Assembly: GCA_947174835.1 (NCBI GenBank)
Contig: CAMWKM010000002.1
Span: forward strand, 1-60,303
Length of the DNA stretch: 60,303 nucleotides
DNA from: an uncultured Prevotella sp.
GTDB lineage: Bacteria > Bacteroidota > Bacteroidia > Bacteroidales > Bacteroidaceae
Direction: 5' to 3'
Position numbers and translations under genes: made by a program. Shown piece after piece: positions 41,509-49,399 of the stretch; within the stretch, counting starts at the first letter, position 1; the number at the start of each line of letters is the position of its first letter. The notes beneath the pieces were generated by a model, which was not told the DNA's origin, ran no database searches, and saw only the letters and a program-made list of their open reading frames with translations.

Positions 41509-41799
41509 TTAGTTGAATCGTATGTCGGCAATTACTTGATTGCCGACATATTCATTTAGGCGGCTTACGAATTCCTGACGGCGCATAGAGAGGTCAGCCC
41601 TAAGGGCAGGGACGCTCAGTCGGACGCAAAGTGTCTGGTTATAGATGCGTACATCTGTAGTATAGCGAGCGATAGCCTCGCCAGCAACCGCAGGCCATGC
41701 CTCAATAAGGCGCTTCTGTAGCAGAGGTGTCTCCAGACCCTGAGTGCGAAGATTGCGCATAATCAGGTCGCGAATGGCTTGTTCTTTTCTCTTGAACAT
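41509..41799 (-). CDS. DUF721 / DciA-like protein
   Basis: 96 aa, adjacent to recF; LIEAWPAVAGEAIARYT, LCVRLSVPALRADLSMRRQEFVSRLN. Confidence 0.85.
   Translation of the reverse strand: MFKRKEQAIRDLIMRNLRTQGLETPLLQKRLIEAWPAVAGEAIARYTTDVRIYNQTLCVRLSVPALRADLSMRRQEFVSRLNEYVGNQVIADIRFN
41521..41550. terminator. Stem-loop between convergent genes
   Basis: TATGTCGGCAAT-TACTTG-ATTGCCGACATA, within the 3' end of the DUF721 CDS. Confidence 0.55.
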
Positions 41800-41802
41800 A
41801 GA

Positions 41803-42903
41803 CTATGGCTGGTTTTCTGTTATCTTCCCGTCGGTCACATCGTAGAGCTTATAATCGAAATGCCCCTGACGGAGTATGCGATCGATATGATCACGGTTGG
41901 TATCGGTAATGAAGATTTGACCAAATTGATCGCTGGCCACTAAGCCGATGATCTTTTCCACTCGCTGAGCATCCAGTTTGTCGAATATGTCGTCAAGGAG
42001 TAGGATAGGGGTGGGGGCGGCAGCATGGTCTTTCCTCTTGAGGAATTCATACAGAGCCAGTTTCAAGGCAATGACAAAAGTCTTTTGTTGGCCTTGACTG
42101 CCCTCGCGGCGCATAGGGTGCCCGTCAAGCATAATCTCCAGGTCATCGCGGTGAATACCGTGCAGTGAGTAGCCCACGGCACGATCCTTGAAGCGGTCGC
42201 GTTGAATAATCTCCAGTAGCGGTCCGCGTTGACAGTGGCTGGTATAGTTGAGCGATACCTGTTCGTGTCCACCGGAAATAATTTCGTAGAACTGTTGGAA
42301 AAGTGAAATGAGTTGTTGCACCAGAGCATCACGCTTTTGGTAGATCATTTCTCCTTCGCGAGCCATCTGTTCTTCCCAAAGCGACAGAAGTTCCGGATCT
42401 GGTTCCTGATCTTCTATCTTCAGCATCGTGTTACGTTGCTGTAGGGCTTTGTTGTAGCGGTTGAGCGATTCAATATAAGTGCGGTCTTGCTGTGAGATGG
42501 CTACATCCATTAGCCTACGTCGCTCCTCGCTGCTTCCTTCTATTAGAAGAGTGTCGGCAGGCGAGATAAACACGATAGGGATGAGACCGATATGTTCTGA
42601 CAAGCGTTTGTAGGCTTTCTTGTCACGTTTGAAGACCTTCTTTGTGCCACGTTTCATGCCGCAGGATACGGTAATACTGTTATAGTTACCTTCCAACATA
42701 AAGTAGTCCTCACCATGCCGGATTACAAGCGAGTCTTGAATGGTTTGTGCCGAGTGGCAGAACGACAGGAAGTAGACCGCATCAAGCACATTGGTTTTGC
42801 CTGCCCCGTTGTGCCCGATGAAACAGTTGATGTTGGGCGACAACGCAAGTGTGGCTTCTCCGATGTTCTTGTAGTTGACAATGGAAAGACGGTCTAATCT
42901 CAT
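41803..42903 (-). CDS. recF: DNA replication and repair protein RecF
   Basis: MRLDRLSIVNYKNIGEATLALSPNINCFIGHNGAGKTNVLDAVYFLSFCHS. Confidence 0.95.
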   Translation of the reverse strand: MRLDRLSIVNYKNIGEATLALSPNINCFIGHNGAGKTNVLDAVYFLSFCHSAQTIQDSLVIRHGEDYFMLEGNYNSITVSCGMKRGTKKVFKRDKKAYKRLSEHIGLIPIVFISPADTLLIEGSSEERRRLMDVAISQQDRTYIESLNRYNKALQQRNTMLKIEDQEPDPELLSLWEEQMAREGEMIYQKRDALVQQLISLFQQFYEIISGGHEQVSLNYTSHCQRGPLLEIIQRDRFKDRAVGYSLHGIHRDDLEIMLDGHPMRREGSQGQQKTFVIALKLALYEFLKRKDHAAAPTPILLLDDIFDKLDAQRVEKIIGLVASDQFGQIFITDTNRDHIDRILRQGHFDYKLYDVTDGKITENQP

Positions 42904-42996
42904 CCTCTTGGTTTCTATTTTTGTGCAAAATTACTGCTTTTGAGGTTTAAAAACAAAAAAGTCGACAATAAATTTCACTATCTGCAATATTTTCTG

Positions 42997-43004
42997 TAAT
43001 TTTG
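42997..43004 (+). promoter_or_regulatory. Bacteroidetes -7 box (TAATTTTG)
   Basis: TAnnTTTG match upstream of the TPR gene. Confidence 0.6.
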
Positions 43005-43055
43005 CAGCGCAAAAATCATATACTATAGCATTAAGAATATAAAAAACAAGCAATA

Positions 43056-43769
43056 ATGGCAGATACAAGAAACAATCAGAAGACCGCCGATGCTCAGGTG
43101 GTCAGTGATCAGAAAGAGGATTTCATCCTCAAGTACAAGACTCCTATCATCGGCTGTGTGGTAGCTTTGTTGGTATGTGTAGCAGGCTACTTCGTTTGGA
43201 AGTCGTTCACCGGCGGCAAACTGGAGCAGGCCAGCACAGAGATGGCTAAGGCTCAAGAATATTTTCTTACCGCAATGAATACCAATGACTCAGTGTTGTT
43301 TGAAAAGGCTCTTAATGGTGATAGTATCAATGCCGGATTCCTGACCATCGCTGAAGACTACAGTTCTACCAAAGCCGGTAACTTGGCCAGCCTCTATGCC
43401 GGCATCTGTTATGCCAGCCTCGGCAATATGGAGGAGGCTGCAAAATACCTCGAACAATTCGATACAGAGGATGATGTTCTCATTTCGCCCGCTGCTTTGG
43501 GGCGTCTGGGAAATGCCAAGGCTGCCTTGGGTGAATTAGATGAGGCTGTCAGTCTGCTGGTGAAAGCTGCCAAGAAGGCCGATAATAATTCTTTGTCGCC
43601 CCTTTTCCTCATTCAGGCTGGTGAGATTTTGGAGAGTCAAGGCAAGAAGGCTGAGGCCCTTAAACTCTATGAGCAGGTGAAGGCTGACTATGCCGATTTC
43701 CAACAGTTCAACCAGTATATGCAGGGCTTCAACGGCATAGATAACTATATCGAGCGCGTAAAGGAGTAA
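43056..43769 (+). CDS. TPR-like membrane-anchored protein
   Basis: One TM (IIGCVVALLVCVAGYFVWKSF) followed by TPR-like helices. Confidence 0.75.
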   Translation: MADTRNNQKTADAQVVSDQKEDFILKYKTPIIGCVVALLVCVAGYFVWKSFTGGKLEQASTEMAKAQEYFLTAMNTNDSVLFEKALNGDSINAGFLTIAEDYSSTKAGNLASLYAGICYASLGNMEEAAKYLEQFDTEDDVLISPAALGRLGNAKAALGELDEAVSLLVKAAKKADNNSLSPLFLIQAGEILESQGKKAEALKLYEQVKADYADFQQFNQYMQGFNGIDNYIERVKE

Positions 43770-43785
43770 TTCTTAAATATCAGTT

Positions 43786-44262
43786 ATGGCTACTGCTCTG
43801 CATAACCTAAGCGACTACGACTTTTCCAAAGTGCCTGATGCATCAAATATGATCTTCGGCATTGTGGTGGCCGAGTGGAATCCTGAGATTACCGGAGCAC
43901 TCCTTGAAGGTTGTGTTTCCACTCTGGAGAAGCACGGTGCACTGCCTGAGAATATTCACGTCAAGACGGTACCCGGTTCATTTGAACTCATTTATGGTGC
44001 CCATCAGATGACTCTCAATGATGGCTATGATGCTGTTATTATCTTAGGTAGTGTCATTCGTGGCGAGACACCTCATTTCGACTATATCTGTCAGGGTGTC
44101 ACAGCAGGTGTTGCTCGTCTGAACGCTACCAGCAATATTCCTGTGATCTATGGTTTGTTGACTACTAACGATCTGCAGCAGGCGAAAGATCGTGCTGGTG
44201 GACGACTGGGCAATAAGGGTGATGAGTGTGCTGTAGTGGCCATCAAGATGGCGAAGTTCTAA
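43786..44262 (+). CDS. ribH: 6,7-dimethyl-8-ribityllumazine synthase
   Basis: [48 protein letters not shown]. Confidence 0.96.
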   Translation: MATALHNLSDYDFSKVPDASNMIFGIVVAEWNPEITGALLEGCVSTLEKHGALPENIHVKTVPGSFELIYGAHQMTLNDGYDAVIILGSVIRGETPHFDYICQGVTAGVARLNATSNIPVIYGLLTTNDLQQAKDRAGGRLGNKGDECAVVAIKMAKF

Positions 44263-44296
44263 CAGATTGACTATTACTATACTTTAGTAAGTGAAG

Positions 44297-44324
44297 GCGA
44301 GTGTCCTTGAAACTGGGCACTCGC
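44297..44324 (+). terminator. Intrinsic terminator downstream of ribH
   Basis: GCGAGTGTCC-TTGAAACT-GGGCACTCGC then TTATTGTTT. Confidence 0.75.
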
Positions 44325-44415
44325 TTATTGTTTACTCAGAGGGTAACCGCGTTATAAGTTAGAAGTTAAAGAAAAAGAATTTTGTATCAATCAAGCAAGA
44401 GGGACGAGTAAGAGA

Positions 44416-45168
44416 ATGATAAAGTTAATTAGTTGGAACGTGAACGGGCTACGTGCCTGTGAAGGAAAAGGATTTAGTGAGGTGTTCCGTCAGTTGGATG
44501 CCGATTTCTTCTGTCTGCAGGAAACGAAGATGCAGGAGGGACAGCTTGACTTGCTGTTCGAGGGATATGACTCTTTTTGGAACTCTGCCGACAAAAAAGG
44601 TTACAGTGGTACTGCTATTTTTACGAAGCACAAGCCGCTTAGCGTCACCCGAGGCATCGGCATCGAAGAGCATGACCACGAGGGGCGTGTCATTACCTTG
44701 GAGATGCCAGACTTTTATCTTGTTACCTGCTACACGCCCAATTCTCAGGATGAGTTGAAGCGACTTGACTATCGTATGCGTTGGGAGGAAGATTTTCAGG
44801 CTTACCTGAAACGCCTCGACCAACAGAAGCCCGTCATTCTCTGTGGAGACCTAAACGTGGCCCACGAAGAAATAGATCTTAAGAATCCTAAGACCAATCG
44901 TCGCAATGCCGGTTTCACCGATGAAGAGCGTGGGAAGTTCTCGCAACTACTTTCAGCAGGCTTTACTGACACCTTCCGGTGGAAGTATCCCGAACAGGTT
45001 ACTTATTCCTGGTGGTCCTATCGTTTTCAGGCTCGCCAGAAGAATGCAGGTTGGCGTATTGACTATTTTGTTGTCAGCGATCGCCTGCGTTCCCGCACAG
45101 TTGATGCCAAAATCCATACTGACATCTTTGGCAGTGATCACTGCCCTGTAGAACTGACGTTGGAATAG
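44416..45168 (+). CDS. xth: Exodeoxyribonuclease III
   Basis: [63 protein letters not shown]. Confidence 0.95.
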   Translation: MIKLISWNVNGLRACEGKGFSEVFRQLDADFFCLQETKMQEGQLDLLFEGYDSFWNSADKKGYSGTAIFTKHKPLSVTRGIGIEEHDHEGRVITLEMPDFYLVTCYTPNSQDELKRLDYRMRWEEDFQAYLKRLDQQKPVILCGDLNVAHEEIDLKNPKTNRRNAGFTDEERGKFSQLLSAGFTDTFRWKYPEQVTYSWWSYRFQARQKNAGWRIDYFVVSDRLRSRTVDAKIHTDIFGSDHCPVELTLE

Positions 45169-45181
45169 GTAATAAAGAATT

Positions 45182-45270
45182 TAGTGGATGTTCTTGAACG
45201 GAAATAAAAAGATATCGTTTTGCTGTTCAAAAGATAATCAAATCGCGACTGAGAGATAATCGAAAAAATA
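45182..45270. repeat. Left direct repeat flanking the RM island, with two 22-bp-spaced units
   Basis: TAGTGGATGTTCTTGAACGGAAATAAAAAGATATCGTTTTGCTGTTCAAAAGATAATCAAATCGCGACT-GAGAGATAATCGAAAAAATAT; matches 49038-49270. Confidence 0.88.
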
Positions 45271-45273
45271 TAA

Positions 45274-45308
45274 TCGAACATGAGTTCGACATAAGAATTA
45301 AGCAATAA
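45274..45308. repeat. Left 35-bp inverted repeat of the RM island
   Basis: TCGAACATGAGTTCGACATAAGAATTAAGCAATAA; reverse complement matches 48974-49008 at 32/35. Confidence 0.9.
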
Positions 45309-45514
45309 ACCCAGCAATCAGATTTATTGTAAAGTTGTCATTGGGAGTGGGTGTTAATTATATCTTTTTGATTATTACCTATAAAGGTACAAAAATCTGT
45401 TTCGATGCCAACCAATTTGATCAGGCAGAACTAGAACGAGAGGCGTGTGTCATTTCCGCAGATAAAGGAAACCGACAGATTTTAGGTTTTATGTTTAAGA
45501 TCAGTCGGTTATAA
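45302..45514 (+). pseudogene. Possible C-terminal gene remnant without ATG
   Basis: Open 70-aa frame ending ...YKGTKICFDANQFDQAELEREACVISADKGNRQILGFMFKISRL*. Confidence 0.35.
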
Positions 45515-46714
45515 TTACTTTATCCCCATAAAATCACTTAACGGTTTTATTTTTGCAATGTAAGTATTTATGGATTCTTTCAGATTCGGTAACTGCTTAT
45601 AAGGGATTGACTTAGTATTATCAAAATGTAAAACAATATAATATGGAGCATGAGAAGGTTCAAAACCATATTTCTCAAGTGTTTCTTTGGTCCAAATATT
45701 AAAATGTCCTTTAGACTTCAATTTGAATAGTTGGCAATCTTCTCCATTAGTATGAAGGAGTACGTATGACAATCTTTCGAAACCAGGAGTGATACAAAGA
45801 GAACCTTTGGAGTCTCCAGCTCTCAGATAGCAGATACCGGTTTCTATCATTTTGTCTTTTAATCCTTTGCGACAATGATTAATCATGACTGTTAACTCTT
45901 CGTGATTTTCTGCCATCTTCTTCAGGATCTTTTCTGCTATGAGAGGGTCTTCAATCTCTTGTTTGCGACGAATACCATATGCCAAATAGTAAATACTTTG
46001 GTCTATACCAATAAACTTACGGTTTAAGAGTGTTGCGGCAATTCCTGTTGTACAACTTCCTGCAAATGGATCGAGTATAGTTTCTCCTTCTCTTGTTGAT
46101 GACAGAATGATTCTATAAAGTAAACGAAGTGGTTTTTGTGTTGGATGTTTACCACATTTCAATTCCCAAGAAGAAAGGAACGGGATTCGCCAAACGTCAG
46201 ACATTCTACTTCCTCCATTGAGTTGATCCATTAAGTCACAATTGAAGAAATGTTTTCCTTTCTCATTTTTACGAGCCCAAACTATATATTCTGTGGTAAA
46301 ATTAAAATAATTTCTTGACAGAGTTGGTTTGGCATCAGACTTTTGCCATACTATTATATTTAGAATTTTATAGCCAAGCTCAATCATACAAGTTGCTACA
46401 GAGAAGATGTTATGATATGTTCCTGTAACAAAAATAGTTCCGTCATCTTTTAGCACATTTCTGGAAGCAGATAACCATTTCTTATTAAAAGAATTAATAT
46501 TCTCTTGGGAAGTAACTCTATCCCATTCTCCTTTTTCAAAGGATTTCCAAGTACCGTTAATACAGGTAGATATATTTTTTGACAGGAAATAAGGAGGGTC
46601 AGCAAATATCATATCAACTTTCTTGTTGATAGATCCAATAAGTTCCATCGTGTCACCATGATATAATGTAAACTCTTCATTTCCTGTCTGATATAAAGGT
46701 GTCATATTATGCAA
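45515..46714 (-). CDS. Beta-class-order DNA methyltransferase with C-terminal extension
   Basis: DMIFADPPYFLS precedes ETILDPFAGSCTTGIAATLLNRKFIGID; about 130 aa extra C-terminus. Confidence 0.9.
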   Translation of the reverse strand: MHNMTPLYQTGNEEFTLYHGDTMELIGSINKKVDMIFADPPYFLSKNISTCINGTWKSFEKGEWDRVTSQENINSFNKKWLSASRNVLKDDGTIFVTGTYHNIFSVATCMIELGYKILNIIVWQKSDAKPTLSRNYFNFTTEYIVWARKNEKGKHFFNCDLMDQLNGGSRMSDVWRIPFLSSWELKCGKHPTQKPLRLLYRIILSSTREGETILDPFAGSCTTGIAATLLNRKFIGIDQSIYYLAYGIRRKQEIEDPLIAEKILKKMAENHEELTVMINHCRKGLKDKMIETGICYLRAGDSKGSLCITPGFERLSYVLLHTNGEDCQLFKLKSKGHFNIWTKETLEKYGFEPSHAPYYIVLHFDNTKSIPYKQLPNLKESINTYIAKIKPLSDFMGIK

Positions 46715-47633
46715 ACTCCAGTGCTAGTTCAAGTTGTTGCTCAGCATGTATTTTTTCGTGAATTGCAGGTTTTTGTAAATCAAAGTTGAAGACAAGGGCT
46801 TCGATCATAGCATGACGATTTTCTATACGACCACCACCATGATAGAAATGTTTTTGGCTTTCCACATTAAAGTGATTCCAAAAACGATCCATCATGTCAT
46901 TTGCCCTAAACTCGTTATGATGCCATGTAGAAAGTATGAAGTGAGCAGGAGTATGTTCTAAAGCGTGGAAAAGTGCCTCTTCATCTTCTTCTGTCCAACC
47001 GTTATAATAATCAACATAGCGACCAAAATATGGAGGGTCACAGTATATCAAATCTCCTGCTTGTGCATGGTTTATTGTTTCAATGAAGTTTTGATTATGG
47101 AACTCCCAATGATTCTGATGAATAACTCTTTGTGTAGCAGCTATCTGATTACATATCTTTGTTACATAGGCTGGGGCAAAACGTTCTGGTTTTTTACAAA
47201 ATGGAATATTCCACTGTCCTCGCCTATTAAAGCGCATCATACCGTTAAATCCTGCGCGAGAAAGGAATATAAAATCAAATGAACTGTGCTCTGCATTAAA
47301 ACGATCTTTGACTGCTCGATAATGAGCATATCCATTTTCGTCTGCTACTGCTAACAATGCTCCTTCATGTTCCAGATATTCGCGCATGTTTTGTGGGGTA
47401 ATTTCCCCATGGAGAACACCATTGTAAAAATTAATTATATGAGGATTGCTATCTGCAATATATCTATGGCCGCCAACAGGTGCGTTAAGTCCAACTACTC
47501 CTGTTCCAAAAAAAGGTTCAATCCAGTTGGTATTTGGCAAATCTAACCCAGCTTGCAAAATAACATCATTTATCCAAGGCACAAGTTTTGTTTTTATGCC
47601 TTGTGATTTAATTGGAGGTACTATTACTGGCAT
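46707..47633 (-). CDS. M.EcoRV-like DNA adenine methyltransferase (Dam/D12 class)
   Basis: VPPIKSQGIKTKLVP, EPFFGTGVVGLN, GFNGMMRFNRRGQWNIPFCKKPERFA, LIYCDPPYFGRYVDYYNGW, STWHHNEFR; close to recalled M.EcoRV sequence. Confidence 0.9.
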   Translation of the reverse strand: MPVIVPPIKSQGIKTKLVPWINDVILQAGLDLPNTNWIEPFFGTGVVGLNAPVGGHRYIADSNPHIINFYNGVLHGEITPQNMREYLEHEGALLAVADENGYAHYRAVKDRFNAEHSSFDFIFLSRAGFNGMMRFNRRGQWNIPFCKKPERFAPAYVTKICNQIAATQRVIHQNHWEFHNQNFIETINHAQAGDLIYCDPPYFGRYVDYYNGWTEEDEEALFHALEHTPAHFILSTWHHNEFRANDMMDRFWNHFNVESQKHFYHGGGRIENRHAMIEALVFNFDLQKPAIHEKIHAEQQLELALEFA

Positions 47634-47638
47634 AAAAA

Positions 47639-48435
47639 TCAAAGTTTACAAAATAGATTTTTCTGACTCTCAAGATATTGCTTGTATGTCTTCAGGTTGT
47701 TATAGCGTGGTGTTCCAATTCCAGCCGTGCGAGCATCTACCTTATTGAAATAGCCTTTCCAATAATCATCAAATACATCCTCGCCTAGATCGGCAAAAGG
47801 CCCCTGACCGTTGAGGAGTTCTTGGATATTTGTATGCCACCGATATTACGGGTGTTACCACTTCCTGGGATATCATTTGCAATCTTCCATTTTGGTTGTA
47901 CAAAGAAGATAAACTTTTCAATAACAGAATGAATGGCGGATAGTTCATCTACAGAATAAACATCTTTTTCACTTGCATCTATGATACTTTGTTTATAGAG
48001 CATACCTAATACAGTATGTGAACTGTAAGAATTGTAAGTGTGATCCATATTTTTGATGGTATCTCTTTCTCTGAAATACCCCCAATAAGACCCAAGGGTG
48101 AGTCCATTTACAGAATCCCCATCATAATAACTAGACTTAAAATCTACAGCAAACAAATGACCTTCATTATCTTTAAATGTGAGGTCAGGATAAAAGTTTT
48201 GTTTTGAAGGCAATTCTAATTTAAGCCCATGATCACGTGCAAACTTGTCCAACTTTGGAATTAGGAGTATTTCAATAATCTTTGAAACAACCTTAGTGTC
48301 ATTTGTGATGGTATAGACATTCTTATCTATATCTATAAATCCTTTGACAATCCAATCTTGGCTATCTGTTTCTAAAAAGGATTTATATGTTTTAACTTCT
48401 TCAGTAAGTAAGTTAAAGAATTCTTCCTTTGTCAT
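47639..48435 (-). pseudogene. EcoRV-like type II restriction endonuclease disrupted by a single-base frameshift
   Basis: Intact ORF 47785-48435 with NFYPDLTF...FAVDFKSSYY and DIPGSGNTRNIGG; adding one G at the 4-nt G run (plus-strand CCCC 47801-47804) restores PFADLGEDVFDDYWKGYFNKVDARTAGIGTPRYNNLKTYKQYLESQKNLFCKL*. Confidence 0.85.
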
Positions 48436-48447
48436 AATTTGATATTA

Positions 48448-48654
48448 TTATTTAAGTTCTGATGGAGTAAGTAGATCTCGTTTATCCACTTCCAATAACT
48501 GAGCTATTTTTTCTAACGTCTGAAGATCTGGCTGAGCGGTATTAGAACACCAACGACTTGTTGTGGTAACACTCACTCCAAGTTGCTCGGCCAACCATTT
48601 CCCAGTTTTTCTTTGTTCAACTAGAACTACCTTTATTCTATTAAGTTCACTCAT
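48448..48654 (-). CDS. XRE-family HTH regulator (candidate RM controller protein)
   Basis: MSELNRIKVVLVEQRKTGKWLAEQLGVSVTTTSRWCSNTAQPDLQTLEKIAQLLEVDKRDLLTP. Confidence 0.9.
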   Translation of the reverse strand: MSELNRIKVVLVEQRKTGKWLAEQLGVSVTTTSRWCSNTAQPDLQTLEKIAQLLEVDKRDLLTPSELK

Positions 48655-48677
48655 TGTTAAATTATTTAAGTTAAATG

Positions 48678-48685
48678 CAAAGGTA
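48678..48685 (-). promoter_or_regulatory. -7 box (TACCTTTG on minus strand) for the RM operon, next to a TTAAATTATTTAA dyad
   Basis: TAnnTTTG match just upstream of the HTH gene; AT dyad at about 48658-48670 could be an operator. Confidence 0.5.
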
Positions 48686-48825
48686 TTGACAATAATTGGA
48701 AAAACAAAAGAATTTTATAATATTTATCATTTTATCGTGCATATTTAACGTGAGATACTGTATTACCCACCCAATTTTTATCATAAATATATCTCTTATA
48801 TAGAATTTTTTTTTCTGTTTAAGAT

Positions 48826-48984
48826 GTGATTTTTCTGGAATTAAGTTGTAAAGTCTGCCAGCACATGAAGGAAGAGCTTCCCCCATATCGTCTCGTACAA
48901 TCGCTTTTTGGAGTGTTAGGCTGTATTGCGAGGAAACCATCAATGAACATTGAAATCATTGACAAAAGCAAAATTATTGCATAA
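48826..48984 (+). pseudogene. Possible gene remnant at right island edge
   Basis: GTG-initiated 52-aa frame VIFLELSCKVCQHMKEELPPYRLVQSLFGVLGCIARKPSMNIEIIDKSKIIA* ending inside the right inverted repeat. Confidence 0.3.
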
Positions 48985-49008
48985 TTCTTATATCGAACTC
49001 ACGTTCGA
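48974..49008. repeat. Right 35-bp inverted repeat of the RM island
   Basis: TTATTGCATAATTCTTATATCGAACTCACGTTCGA. Confidence 0.9.
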
Positions 49009-49037
49009 TTTATTTAATTTTTGACCACGTCCATTTT

Positions 49038-49270
49038 TAGTGGACACTCTTGAACAGAAACATAAAAAGATATCTTTTTGCTGTTCAAAAGATAATCAAA
49101 TGGGGGGTGTAGAAAAATTGATTATCAAATGGTCGGCATTTGATAATCAAATGACTTGGAAAAGATAATCAAATGCCGAGCAAAAGATAATCAAATGGAA
49201 GTGAAAAGATAATCAAACCGAAGTGAAAAGATAATCAAATCGCGACCAAAAGATAATCGAAAAAAATAAG
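49038..49270. repeat. Right direct repeat with 22-bp-period AAAAGATAATCAAATN7 array
   Basis: About eight GATAATC/GATTATC units from 49087 to 49268; four consecutive units are exactly 22 bp. Confidence 0.9.
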
Positions 49271-49326
49271 TGCAATATTCTTGACAGTAACAGTTATGTT
49301 TTGACGTTGATTTCTGGGTGAATGAA

Positions 49327-49380
49327 GGCTCCAAACGGGTGGTTTGCAGGCTTCAAACGATGCGTTTGGAGGCTTCAAAT
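49327..49380. repeat. 22-bp tandem repeat of the same family as 24923-24976
   Basis: GGCTCCAAACGGGTGGTTTGCA / GGCTTCAAACGATGCGTTTGGA / GGCTTCAAAT. Confidence 0.88.
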
Positions 49381-49399
49381 GGGATGTTGTGATAAAGTG

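Noticed and set aside
48671-48943. Minus-strand 90-aa ORF upstream of the HTH gene
   Set aside because: AT-rich frame crossing the RM promoter; the plus-strand remnant is at least as plausible and neither is convincing
49087-49268. CRISPR-like array
   Set aside because: Repeat core is only about 15 bp with 7-bp variable parts and no cas genes nearby; better described as a 22-bp-period tandem array
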